Shown: piece by piece, positions 1 through 7,095 of the stretch | Numbering within the stretch: the first letter of the stretch is position 1 | Layout of the letters: each line of letters starts with the position of its first letter | Assembly: GCF_900143645.1 (NCBI RefSeq) | Contig: NZ_FRFD01000004.1 | Location: forward strand, 248,001-312,000 | DNA length: 64,000 bases | DNA from: Anaerocolumna xylanovorans DSM 12503 | Lineage (GTDB): Bacteria > Bacillota > Clostridia > Lachnospirales > Lachnospiraceae | Direction of reading: 5' to 3' | Program-made: the position numbers and the translations under genes | Notes under the pieces: generated by a model | The model's input: the letters and a program-made list of their open reading frames with translations, nothing else | What the model was told of the DNA's origin: nothing | Database searches by the model: none

Positions 1-780
1 GCTGTAAAACATGTATTTTCTCATGCCAAACATTGCCGCCTCAATGGCAGGTGACATACAGATGTCCTCCCTATCCTCACTGCAGCTGACAATGTCATGT
101 ATCAGAGTATTTAAACGTTCCCTGGAGCTGTGGCCCAATATGTCCGTATATTCCCCCGGAATATCCTCTTCTGCAATAATATGTCCTCTTATGGCATCGT
201 CAATATCATGGTTAATATAAGCTATCTTATCGGAATACCTGACAATCTTTCCTTCCAAAGTCATTGGAACACCTTTTGTCTGATGGTTTACAATACCATC
301 TCTTACCTCTCTGGTAAGATTTAACCCTTTGCCATGGTTTTCGAGCAGCTCCACAACACGGATGCTTTGCAAATGATGCTCAAAGCCTTCCGGACAAATA
401 TCATTTAATGCCCTCTCCCCCGCATGTCCAAAGGGAGTATGTCCCAGGTCATGTCCCAAGGCAATCGCTTCTGTCAAATCCTCATTCAGTCTTAATGCCT
501 TGGCAATGGTTCTGGCATTCTGGGATACCTCCAGGGTATGGGTGAGTCTTGTTCTATAATGGTCACCCTCCGGCGCCAAAAATACCTGCGTCTTATGCTT
601 TAATCTCCGAAAGGACTTAGAATGAAGAATACGGTCTCTGTCTCTTTGATAAATCGGTCTGATATCACAGGGTTCCTCATAAACATCCCTGCCCAGGGAA
701 CTGTCACTAAAAGAAGCATAGGGACTTAAAAACTGATGTTCCCTCTTCTCCAGCTTTTCACGCATACATAAAGATTCCAT
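1..780 (-). CDS. dgt: dGTPase-family triphosphohydrolase (partial, HD domain)
   Basis: Open reading frame of at least 260 codons that runs off the left edge, so the C-terminus is missing. It begins at ATG 780 behind a GGGAGAAAGG ribosome site. The translation shows the family layout: a tyrosine/arginine segment ([20 protein letters not shown]) that precedes the metal site, then [16 protein letters not shown] and the HD pair in [15 protein letters not shown], followed by NHQTKG and the [13 protein letters not shown] helix. dGTPase-like enzymes hydrolyse dNTPs to deoxynucleosides and triphosphate and help balance nucleotide pools. In Firmicutes this gene often precedes dnaG and sigA, which would lie off the window. 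An SDR gene lies 135 bases upstream on the same strand. Substrate preference cannot be read from sequence. Confidence 0.88.
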   Translation of the reverse strand, partial: MESLCMREKLEKREHQFLSPYASFSDSSLGRDVYEEPCDIRPIYQRDRDRILHSKSFRRLKHKTQVFLAPEGDHYRTRLTHTLEVSQNARTIAKALRLNEDLTEAIALGHDLGHTPFGHAGERALNDICPEGFEHHLQSIRVVELLENHGKGLNLTREVRDGIVNHQTKGVPMTLEGKIVRYSDKIAYINHDIDDAIRGHIIAEEDIPGEYTDILGHSSRERLNTLIHDIVSCSEDREDICMSPAIEAAMFGMRKYMFYS

Positions 781-915
781 ACCTTTCTCCCTTCTATCAG
801 ATTAATGCTTATACTATTAATATTCCACCAAAACTTCCCGATTCCTTTTTTTATTTTCGAATTTTAAAGAAATATTTCTATTATTTATGGATAATTCCCG
901 CGCTTCGGTTGGAAA

Positions 916-1641
916 TTATATTTTATATTCCCATCCTTCGTCGTTATGATATATCATAAGTCTGCTCATCCCGCCGTCAACGGTGATATTTTCACCGGTT
1001 ATAAAGCTGCTCTCCCCACTGCACAGAAACATGGCAAGCCTTGTAATATCCTCTGGCCTTCCGATTCTCTTTACCGGATGCTGTTTCTTATCTTCATCGG
1101 AAAATTCTCCTTCCGTGGTATCAATCCATCCCGGAGAAATGCAGTTAACCCGTACCTTTCCCGCAAGGCTTACTGCCATGGCATGGGTAAGAGAGCGGAT
1201 TCCCCCCTTGGCAGCAGAATAACTTTCAGTATCCTCCTGGGACATAGCAGCACGGGTGGAGGAAATATTTACGATAGCACCTCCCTCGTTAAAGGAATCC
1301 ATAAATAACTGCGTCAGGTAAAAGGGTGCCGCAACTCCTACTCTTAATACCTCATTAAAAGCTTCAAAGCTGCAGCCGGATAACAACCCTTTATTGCTAA
1401 AACAGGCATTATTAATCAAATAATCTATCTTCCCAAACTTAATCTTTACTTCCTCGGCAAACTTCCTGATATCCTTTTCTTCTGCCAAATCCCCCTGATA
1501 AGAATAAGAAATCTCTCCATTATACGGCAATTTATCAATTACAGCAGCCTTTGCACCGGCTTTTAAAAAACCCTCAGCCATATTTCTTCCGATGCCTCTT
1601 GCCCCGCCGGTTATTACAACAATCTTTCCGGTAAAGTCCAT
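916..1641 (-). CDS. SDR-family NAD(P)-dependent oxidoreductase
   Basis: 241-residue classical short-chain dehydrogenase/reductase. Visible motifs are the nucleotide-binding TGGARGIG at residues 11-18, NNA at 77-79, serines at 127-128, and the catalytic pair Y141-x3-K145 in YSAAKGG, followed by SPGWIDT. The C-terminus continues past the usual IDGG-type end (here VDGG) by about 18 polar residues. The length fits the family (about 245). No partner gene reveals the substrate; the downstream neighbour is dgt. SDRs of this type are often labelled 3-oxoacyl-ACP reductase or sugar/polyol dehydrogenase, but neither can be assigned here because there is no fatty-acid or sugar gene next to it. Confidence 0.85.
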   Translation of the reverse strand: MDFTGKIVVITGGARGIGRNMAEGFLKAGAKAAVIDKLPYNGEISYSYQGDLAEEKDIRKFAEEVKIKFGKIDYLINNACFSNKGLLSGCSFEAFNEVLRVGVAAPFYLTQLFMDSFNEGGAIVNISSTRAAMSQEDTESYSAAKGGIRSLTHAMAVSLAGKVRVNCISPGWIDTTEGEFSDEDKKQHPVKRIGRPEDITRLAMFLCSGESSFITGENITVDGGMSRLMIYHNDEGWEYKI

Positions 1642-1764
1642 ATAGCAAAACTCCCTTCTGTTATTCTAAAATCATTTCACCGGTATTTTGAATACGAAAA
1701 CGAAGCAGCAGGATTCCCATCTAAATCCTACTGCTTCCTATTATAATACATTATAAATAAAAAA

Positions 1765-1839
1765 TCGAGGCGACAAGATTTGAACTTGCGACCTCTGCGT
1801 CCCTAACACAGCGCTCTAGCCAAGCTGAGCCACGCCTCG
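1765..1839 (-). tRNA. tRNA-Pro (anticodon AGG)
   Basis: A 75-base cloverleaf on the minus strand with a 7-bp acceptor stem CGAGGCG/CGCCTCG, discriminator A, D arm GCTC/GAGC, anticodon stem CTGTG/CGCAG with loop TTAGGGA, and T loop TTCAAAT. Loop positions 34-36 read AGG and position 37 is G, as expected for proline. CCA is not encoded. An A at position 34 is uncommon in bacterial proline tRNAs. A TTGATT / TATTAT promoter (17-bp spacer) lies upstream at about 1870-1905. Confidence 0.93.
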
Positions 1840-2018
1840 ATTGTTTCTGTGAAATATGTCTTGCGTTTCACAGCAATAATATAATATAATATTCTTTGAA
1901 AAAAATCAAGAGGAATTTTCATCTTTTTTAAAAAAATTTAAAAAGTATTATTAAGTAGAAAAAAATGCTATAAAAACTGCCATAATCCTACAATTTCAGG
2001 CAGTAATGGAGGAAACCC

Positions 2019-2654
2019 TTGGATATTGTAAGAAATTATCAAAAAGAATTGGAGAGAATACTTTCTGACATCACTCTAAAGGCTGTTACACCCAGCCTTC
2101 TTCTTCATAGCTGCTGTGCTCCTTGCAGCAGCTACTGTCTGGAGTATTTGACTGATTACTTTAATGTGACTATATATTATTACAACCCCAACATCTCTTA
2201 TAGGGAAGAATATGATAGACGGGTGCAGGAACAGATTCGCCTAATTAAAGCACTGCCGTTTAAGAATCCCATTTCCTTTATTGAAGGAAGCTACGAACCG
2301 GAAGCTTTTTACCAAATAGTAAAAGGACTGGAGAATGAGCCGGAGGGCGGTGACAGGTGCTTTGCCTGCTATGAGCTTCGTCTTAGGGAGGCTGCAAAGT
2401 GTGCAAAGGAGCGTGGATTTGATTACTTTACCACCACCCTCTCTATCAGTCCCCACAAAAATGCGGCAAAACTTAACGAAATTGGTGAGCAGGCTGGTTC
2501 TGAATACGGCGTTTCTTATCTGAATTCAGACTTTAAAAAGCGTAACGGGTATAAGCGTTCTATAGAGCTTTCCAGAGAATATGAGCTCTACCGGCAGGAT
2601 TACTGCGGATGTGTATATTCTATGGCAAATTCCCATAAAGAGGACAGACCATGA
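2019..2654 (+). CDS. queH: epoxyqueuosine reductase QueH
   Basis: 211-residue QueH (DUF208) protein. QueH reduces epoxyqueuosine to queuosine at the wobble base of GUN-decoding tRNAs and replaces the cobalamin-dependent QueG. The diagnostic cysteines are present: HSCCAPCSS near residues 30-38 (C32, C33, C36), C114 and C117 in RCFACYEL, and the CxC in DYCGCVYS near the C-terminus, all expected to bind an iron-sulfur cluster and a metal. The start is a TTG at 2019: GGAGG at 2008-2012 is spaced 6 bases from it, while the nearby ATG at 2006 is out of frame. The gene is alone on the plus strand and ends in a hairpin terminator. No other queuosine gene is nearby. Confidence 0.93.
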   Translation: MDIVRNYQKELERILSDITLKAVTPSLLLHSCCAPCSSYCLEYLTDYFNVTIYYYNPNISYREEYDRRVQEQIRLIKALPFKNPISFIEGSYEPEAFYQIVKGLENEPEGGDRCFACYELRLREAAKCAKERGFDYFTTTLSISPHKNAAKLNEIGEQAGSEYGVSYLNSDFKKRNGYKRSIELSREYELYRQDYCGCVYSMANSHKEDRP

Positions 2655-2660
2655 ACTGAA

Positions 2661-2696
2661 AGAAAAGGCAGCAAGTTCTACTGCCTTCTCTTTTTC
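2661..2696 (+). terminator. Terminator after queH
   Basis: An AAGGCAG / CTGCCTT hairpin with one mismatch further down the stem is followed by CTTTTT, seven bases after the queH stop codon. Confidence 0.7.
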
Positions 2697-2845
2697 AGCC
2701 TCTTAATTTCATCGTTTATCAATTGAATCACAAGAAGAAAATCTTCGTCCTTACAATTGCACAGGCAAAACCGGATCCCTTCTGATCCAGGAAAAACCTT
2801 AAGAAAACACTTCTTTACACTGCTTACAAGAATATTTTTGTTCAT
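2678..2845 (-). CDS. Possible small cysteine-containing protein (55 aa)
   Basis: Short minus-strand frame of 55 codons from ATG 2845. The translation is basic, with a central cysteine cluster CLCNC and a lysine/arginine-rich C-terminus (LKKRRQ). Its last codons lie inside the queH terminator hairpin. No good Shine-Dalgarno sequence is visible before the ATG (the upstream bases read CCGCCTG). I do not recognise the family. It may be a real small protein, since it is convergent with queH and fills the gap, or a chance frame. Confidence 0.28.
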   Translation of the reverse strand: MNKNILVSSVKKCFLKVFPGSEGIRFCLCNCKDEDFLLVIQLINDEIKRLKKRRQ

Positions 2846-2937
2846 CAGGCGGTTTACTATTATAGCAGAGGATTATTTCTCAACACTTGATTATCCCATG
2901 AAATATGAATAGCTCTCATTAAAAAAAGGAGATATAA

Positions 2938-3132
2938 ATGAACGAATCCTATTTTGATGGGGGACTGCTGCAATATATTGGATGGAACCTGTTGGGAACC
3001 TTGGTAACCATCTGTACATTAGGCATCTATTCCTTTTGGCTGTGTATAGCATTAAGTGTGGGTTTTTCTGTTAGTATCTCCGGTTCTAATTTCGCAAGTA
3101 CCAAAGTATCTATTGTTTTCTGTAGGTACTGA
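2938..3132 (+). pseudogene. Truncated DUF898-like membrane protein
   Basis: 64-residue frame with a strong ribosome site (AAAAAAAGGAGATATAA before ATG). The first 35 or so residues look like the short DUF898-type membrane proteins of Firmicutes: FDGGLLQYIGWNLLGTLVT, then TLGI, then YSFWLCIAL. From memory of the family, full-length proteins have two internal repeats, the first ending near TLGI and the second containing TLGIYSFWL. Here the first seems fused directly to the end of the second, as if the DNA between them had been deleted. The remaining 25 residues resemble nothing I recognise. I read it as a decayed gene; a functional single-hairpin protein is the alternative. Confidence 0.5.
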
Positions 3133-3270
3133 TTTGATTTTTTGACAACTTCCACTTATTGCTGCAATGCCCTTATTTCCGGCAGGGACGCATCCGAATT
3201 GCTCCTCATGTTATATTTCTTAATCAAGTCTATTATTTTCTTGATTTATCACTACTTTCTCGATTATTTA

Positions 3271-3279
3271 TGGTATAAT
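3271..3279 (+). promoter_or_regulatory. Extended -10 promoter of the 52-aa ORF
   Basis: TGGTATAAT gives a consensus TATAAT at 3274-3279 with the TGn extension; the -35 region is weak. Inverted AATCAAG and CTTGATT copies lie just upstream (about 3222-3246), which could be an operator. Confidence 0.5.
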
Positions 3280-3327
3280 CTTCTTACAGGCTTGTGTTCC
3301 AAATACTAAAGAAAGGAGAAAATACTT

Positions 3328-3486
3328 ATGAGTAAATCAGATAAAGAACTTACTGTAGAACTTGTTATTGCCCAGATCCAAGCATCTTCTGTAATAAAAC
3401 ATACAGGGCATGTTCTAAAGTCTGAAACTGTGACAAACTTAATAACAACTTATTACAATACCTTACATTCGCTTGATGATAAGTAA
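3328..3486 (+). CDS. Small protein of unknown function (52 aa)
   Basis: A 52-codon frame from ATG 3328 with a near-consensus GAAAGGAG ribosome site and its own extended -10 promoter about 50 bases upstream, so it is probably expressed. The protein starts MSKSDKELTVELVIAQIQ and ends YYNTLHSLDDK: an acidic and polar, mostly helical small protein. The pattern (LTxELV ... LI xxYxxLHSL) loosely recalls the N-terminal part of MucR/Ros-like regulators and small proteins found in clostridial mobile elements, but I cannot assign a function. It lies in a stretch of gene debris next to a tRNA, which suggests a mobile-element origin. Confidence 0.6.
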   Translation: MSKSDKELTVELVIAQIQASSVIKHTGHVLKSETVTNLITTYYNTLHSLDDK

Positions 3487-3560
3487 ATAGTTATGTCGAG
3501 CATAAGGGAAATTAGAATGAGGCTTATATTGGAATATGTTTAAGTAAACTTAATTCACCG

Positions 3561-3641
3561 GGTGGCAGTATGGTAATTGGGCACTGAACTTAGGAAAGGG
3601 CTGGATTCAAGTTTTTAATGCGTGCTGTATATACTGCCACC
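3561..3641. repeat. Perfect 11-bp inverted repeat with 59-bp loop
   Basis: GGTGGCAGTAT at 3561-3571 and its exact complement ATACTGCCACC at 3631-3641 enclose 59 bases. Outside the arms ACCGG and CTGGT could extend the pairing after a bulge. It follows the 52-aa ORF and precedes the tRNA-Thr terminator. It could be a structured RNA or the end of a decayed mobile element; there is no U-run, so it is not a simple terminator. Confidence 0.5.
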
Positions 3642-3686
3642 TTACTGGTATAAATCAGAATGACATTATGGAGTGATTGAACCAAA

Positions 3687-3716
3687 TAAAAAAAGCCCCA
3701 AGCAATTTGCTTGGAA
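3687..3716 (-). terminator. Terminator downstream of tRNA-Thr
   Basis: On the minus strand CCAAGC / GCTTGG form a stem followed by GGCTTTTTTT. It ends the transcript containing the tRNA-Thr gene. Confidence 0.8.
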
Positions 3717-3731
3717 CCATTGATTTTAGAG

Positions 3732-3804
3732 AGCTCCCGACGAGACTTGAACTCGAGACCTTTACCTTACCAAGGTAACGCTCTACCGACTGAGCTACGG
3801 GGGC
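3732..3804 (-). tRNA. tRNA-Thr (anticodon GGT), with two stem mismatches
   Basis: A 73-base cloverleaf on the minus strand: acceptor GCCCCCG/CGGGAGC, D arm GCTC/GAGC, anticodon stem TTACC/GGTAA, loop TTGGTAA with anticodon GGT, T loop TTCAAGT. The pairing is imperfect at two places in the 3' half: C3-A70 in the acceptor stem and T49-T65 at the base of the T stem. CCA is not encoded. sigH ends only 11 bases upstream, so the tRNA may be cotranscribed with it. It may be functional or a decaying copy. Confidence 0.82.
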
Positions 3805-3814
3805 ATTAATTGGT

Positions 3815-4447
3815 TTAATATAATTCCTTTAAAACAGTACTTAGTTTTAAACGAATCCGCTGCAATGCATTATCAATTGACTTTGGTTCTTTTTTTAATT
3901 TGTCTGCTATCTGAAGATAGGAATAATCATGCAAATATAGATCCAAAACTGACTTTTCAAACTGACTTAAATGCCTTACGAGTTCATATTCTAACATACT
4001 TGTACTCTCTTTGTCAATAACTAATTCTTCCGGATTTGAAATTTTATTCTGAATTACGACATCAGCAAGAGTCTCTTTATCTTCAAAATCGGCATTTTCA
4101 CTGTATGTGGGAGTATATAATGACACGTATGTATTTAAGGGGAGATTCTTCTTACGGTTAGACGCCTTAATGGCAGAATACATTTGTCTGGAAATGCAAA
4201 GGTCGGCAAAGCTGTAAAAGGTGCTGTCTTTTTCCGTATTATAGTCTCTGATTGCTTTGTATAAGCCTATCATACCTTCCTGAATTAAGTCCTCTTTATC
4301 ACCACCAATTAAAAATAATGCCTTGGCTTTGTTTTTAACAAGAGTTTTGTATTTTGTGAGCATATAGTCCATTGCATAAGAATTACCCCTGCGGATCAAA
4401 GTTATGATTTCTTCATCACTCTTTAGATCCAATTTCTTATCAGGCAT
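3815..4447 (-). CDS. sigH: RNA polymerase sigma-H factor (sporulation)
   Basis: 210-residue sigma-70-family factor of the SigH (Spo0H) type. Region 2 is clear: the core-binding and -10-recognition helices include DLIQEGMIGLYKAIRDYN (about residues 53-70) and FADLCISRQMYSAIKASNRK. The C-terminal region 4 ends with a helix-turn-helix (YLQIADKLKKEPKSIDNALQ) that reads the -35 element. SigH directs stationary-phase and early sporulation genes. In Bacillus and relatives it follows cysS-mrnC-rlmB-yacP. Here that block lies 2 kb upstream on the same strand but is separated by a CD3324-like gene and an opposite-strand ecsC, and yacP is missing. tRNA-Thr follows directly. Confidence 0.93.
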   Translation of the reverse strand: MPDKKLDLKSDEEIITLIRRGNSYAMDYMLTKYKTLVKNKAKALFLIGGDKEDLIQEGMIGLYKAIRDYNTEKDSTFYSFADLCISRQMYSAIKASNRKKNLPLNTYVSLYTPTYSENADFEDKETLADVVIQNKISNPEELVIDKESTSMLEYELVRHLSQFEKSVLDLYLHDYSYLQIADKLKKEPKSIDNALQRIRLKLSTVLKELY

Positions 4448-4548
4448 TTCGTTTTAACCCCCTGGTCTGTTTAAAATGTCTAAATTAGTTTACTACAGCA
4501 ACTTTATACCCAGTGTAGCACAGGAACTATAAAATAGCAACCGCTTAA

Positions 4549-4584
4549 AGAAGGCACTGCCTGATTGCTCAGACAATGCCTTCT
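4549..4584. terminator. Long perfect hairpin after the CD3324-like gene
   Basis: Two 16-base arms starting AGAAGGCA and ending TGCCTTCT pair fully (two G-U wobbles) around a four-base loop. It lies between the CD3324-like gene and sigH. The following T-run is weak on either strand, so it may be a terminator or a processing/stability hairpin. Confidence 0.55.
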
Positions 4585-4706
4585 TACTCTTTAGAGTTTA
4601 AACACCTCTAATTTGTGATACAATACAACCATCCCCTTTCCTCTTGGAATCGACCGGTCAACTGTATTATCTCACAGTCTCCTTCCCATTGCCAGGGTAA
4701 GAACGA

Positions 4707-4976
4707 TTATATATGATTTTTCCTATATATGATTTTTCTAATGGTATCTTCACTTAGGTGATATTCCTCTGATAAATTCTTAACCGGTTCTCCCTGCATG
4801 AATAAACAGGTAATTTCTTCATTTCTCTTATCAATCCACTCTCTGGTTCCGCTTATACGTCCCCAGCCAGCCTTGCTGCTCCTCTTTGGAATATAGACAA
4901 GGCATCCTTCAGCATATTGCTGAACTTCCTTTAACAGTTGGTCCGGCAATACATCTGCTCCTTTTTTGTAAGTCAA
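4707..4976 (-). CDS. CD3324-family helix-turn-helix protein
   Basis: 89-residue protein matching the clostridial CD3324 family of unknown function. The N-terminal half carries the typical DQLLKEVQQYAEGCLVYIPK segment followed by GWGRISGTREWIDKRNEEI; the C-terminal half (LSEEYHLSEDTIRKIIYRKN) is a helix-turn-helix resembling the Mor/resolvase type. A DNA-binding role is therefore likely, but no target is known. The start is TTG 4976, placed 7 bases after GGAGGG; the ATG between them is out of frame. A 41-codon frame with an even better ribosome site overlaps its start. Confidence 0.8.
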   Translation of the reverse strand: MTYKKGADVLPDQLLKEVQQYAEGCLVYIPKRSSKAGWGRISGTREWIDKRNEEITCLFMQGEPVKNLSEEYHLSEDTIRKIIYRKNHI

Positions 4977-5034
4977 ACAGCATTCCCTCCATTACAACTA
5001 TACTATTAACACTACGAAATACAAAGCTTCCCAT
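4909..5034 (-). CDS. Possible 41-aa overlapping upstream ORF
   Basis: ATG 5034 is preceded by AAGGAGGTGG, an almost perfect anti-16S match, at good spacing. The 41-codon frame starts MGSFVFRSVN, crosses the TTG start of the CD3324-like gene in another frame, and ends at 4909. The protein resembles nothing I know. It could be a leader peptide coupled to the CD3324-like gene. No comparative support is available. Confidence 0.25.
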   Translation of the reverse strand: MGSFVFRSVNSIVVMEGMLFDLQKRSRCIAGPTVKGSSAIC

Positions 5035-5074
5035 GTAAAGCCACCTCCTTATATGTTTTAATAAATAATGTTTT

Positions 5075-5116
5075 ACTGCTCAAATAGAAAGTGAAAATGG
5101 TTTTTAATTTTCACAC
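5075..5116 (+). repeat. Partial copy of the intergenic repeat family
   Basis: ACTGCTCAAATAGAAAGTG followed by an AAAAT...ATTTTCAC hairpin matches the second half of the repeat units at 37.6, 60.5 and 63.0 kb. The rest of the 4977-5376 gap is AT-rich and holds a weaker related hairpin near 5250-5285 (CATAAATCAGG, then GAAAATTTC). Confidence 0.6.
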
Positions 5117-5376
5117 AAATCAGTATATCATAGATTCTGTTGAATTTCCAGTTTTTTGTGATTTTTATTGAAGGTTTTTCTTTAATACGTTATAATTTTT
5201 AATTAATATCAGAAAATAATAGATGGGTAATTCTATCTGGCTCCACAGCATAAATCAGGATATGAAAATTTCACATTATTACGCAGAATCAAAGTTTTAG
5301 TTCATATATTTACAATAGCGGATTTAAAAAGATTCATTCACACTGCCTCACACCAATCCATAGAAAGGATATGTAT

Positions 5377-6177
5377 ATGAAAAAACTGTTAGAGGAACAA
5401 TTAAAGGAAATGGAAGCAAAAGAAGAACATTTTCTGCAGGCAAAAGATAATTCCTATTTTAAAACAAAAATTAATCCCCTCCTCGATAAGGTAAGGAGTA
5501 AAGTTCCGGCTAATTTAAAAGAAACATTGGATAAAGCCTTTTTTAAAGCCTTTGAACTGATTTACGATAAGGGAACCAATATCATTGAAAAAACCTATAA
5601 CAAAGACAGACTCCGGGTAGAACATGATATCAATAACCTGGCCGTGAACAGAAAACTTTCCAAAAAGCACCTGAAGGATTTGGATAAACCTTCCCTTGAT
5701 TCCAGCCGTTTTAATGCAACTTTTTCTGCAATAGAGGGAAGTGTATTGGGAATTCTGGGGATTGGGCTTCCGGATATTCCGGTTTTTCTTGCCCTGATTA
5801 TCAAATCTATGAATGAGATTGCTTTAAGCTATGGCTTTTCCTATGAACGGGAAGAAGAAAAGGTTTATATCTGTATGCTGATACAGGCTGCCCTCCTACA
5901 GGGAAAGGAACAGGAGGTGCTAAATATTCGAGCAGATGAACTAGCCGGGCAGATTGATACCGGAACTCTTCCTTCTCTGGATGTTAAGAAGGAAATGAAA
6001 GCTGCTTCCTCCTGTTTTTCGGAGGTACTTCTTACCGCCAAGTTCATTCAGGGTGCTCCGCTAATAGGTGTAGTCGGCGGAATCGTAAATCACAGCTATA
6101 TCAAAAGAATTACCGCCTACAGCAGGATTAAATACAAAAAGCGCTACTTACTAAAGAAAATAAGAGAACAGCAATAA
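5377..6177 (+). CDS. EcsC-family protein
   Basis: 266-residue EcsC-family protein, named after the third gene of the Bacillus ecsABC exporter locus; the biochemical role of the family is not established. Recognisable are the central GLGIGLPDIPVFLALIIKS hydrophobic/amphipathic stretch (about residues 122-145), EIALSYGFSYE after it, and a second hydrophobic segment near QGAPLIGVVGGIVNHSY before a basic C-terminus. The start is the second of two nearby ATGs: AGAAAGGA is only 2 bases from ATG 5371 but 8 from ATG 5377. There are no ecsA/ecsB transporter genes beside it. It stands alone on the plus strand between two parts of the conserved cysS-sigH neighbourhood. Confidence 0.85.
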   Translation: MKKLLEEQLKEMEAKEEHFLQAKDNSYFKTKINPLLDKVRSKVPANLKETLDKAFFKAFELIYDKGTNIIEKTYNKDRLRVEHDINNLAVNRKLSKKHLKDLDKPSLDSSRFNATFSAIEGSVLGILGIGLPDIPVFLALIIKSMNEIALSYGFSYEREEEKVYICMLIQAALLQGKEQEVLNIRADELAGQIDTGTLPSLDVKKEMKAASSCFSEVLLTAKFIQGAPLIGVVGGIVNHSYIKRITAYSRIKYKKRYLLKKIREQQ

Positions 6178-6200
6178 CAGTAAAGAAACAATAAAAAAAG

Positions 6201-6273
6201 AAACACCCTTAGATGATACCTTATCTGAATGAAAGTCATTCCTGCGACATAGGTTATCTTCTAAGGGCGTTTT
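6201..6273. terminator. Bidirectional terminator between ecsC and rlmB
   Basis: A long imperfect stem (ACACCCTTAGATGAT... pairing with ...ATCTTCTAAGGGCGT) is followed by TTTT on the plus strand and by TTTCTTTTTTT on the minus strand. It separates convergent genes. Confidence 0.75.
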
Positions 6274-6353
6274 ATATTTTTATAAAGTCTGTTACCAGCT
6301 GTGCCGGCTCTCTTTGGAATTGCGGATACTGCTTTCTTTAAAAGGCAAATTTA

Positions 6354-7094
6354 TCAGGCCAACCTTTGTCTCACGATCTCATAAGAAAGTACTCCCATAG
6401 CTACGGATGCATTTAAGGAGTCAATATTTCCAAACATAGGAATCTTAGCCATATAGTCACACTTTTCCTTAATCAGCCTTCCAACACCTTCTCCCTCGCT
6501 GCCGATTACAAGACCAATAGGCCCTTTTAAGTTCAGCTTATACATTACATCGCCTTCCATATCTGCACATACAAACCAAAGTCCCTTTTCTTTTAATTCT
6601 TCGATGGTGACTGAAAGATTCGTAACCTTTGCCACCGGAATGTAGTTAATGGCTCCGGCTGAGGTCTTTGCAACAGTAGCTGTAAGCCCAGTCGCCCTTC
6701 TTTTGGGTATGATTACTCCATGGGCACCTGCCTGATTGGCAGTACGCAGGATCGCCCCAAGGTTATGAGGGTCCTCTATTCCATCAAGAAGGATAATAAA
6801 AGGCGGCTCTCCCTTTTCTTCTGCTGCCTTTAAAATATCCTCCACTTCTGCATACTCATAGGCTGCAGCATAGGCCATAACTCCCTGGTGTTTTCCGGTT
6901 TCTGAAAGCTGGTCAAGCCTTTCCTTCTTCACAAAGTTGATGATAGTGTCACCTTTCTTTGCTTCTCTTAATATGGACTTTATAGGGCCATCCTGGCAGC
7001 CGTCCAAAATGAACAGCCTGTCTATGGTCTTACCGGAACGGAATGCTTCCAGTACAGCATTGCGCCCCTCTATAGTAAGTTCTTCGTATCTCAT
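6354..7094 (-). CDS. rlmB: 23S rRNA (guanosine-2'-O-)-methyltransferase RlmB
   Basis: 246-residue SPOUT methyltransferase, expected to methylate G2251 of 23S rRNA with S-adenosylmethionine. The N-terminal substrate-binding region starts EELTIEGRNAVLEAFRSGK; the three SPOUT knot motifs follow: NLGAILRTANQAGAHGVI, LVIGSEGEGVGRL and IDSLNASVAMGVLSYEI. The frame is open further upstream, but ATG 7094 is chosen because homologues start there and GAGG lies 6 bases before it; its ATG almost touches the mrnC stop (7096), so the two are translationally linked. It is the last gene of the T-box-controlled cysE-cysS-mrnC-rlmB operon. Confidence 0.94.
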   Translation of the reverse strand: MRYEELTIEGRNAVLEAFRSGKTIDRLFILDGCQDGPIKSILREAKKGDTIINFVKKERLDQLSETGKHQGVMAYAAAYEYAEVEDILKAAEEKGEPPFIILLDGIEDPHNLGAILRTANQAGAHGVIIPKRRATGLTATVAKTSAGAINYIPVAKVTNLSVTIEELKEKGLWFVCADMEGDVMYKLNLKGPIGLVIGSEGEGVGRLIKEKCDYMAKIPMFGNIDSLNASVAMGVLSYEIVRQRLA

Positions 7095-7095
7095 T

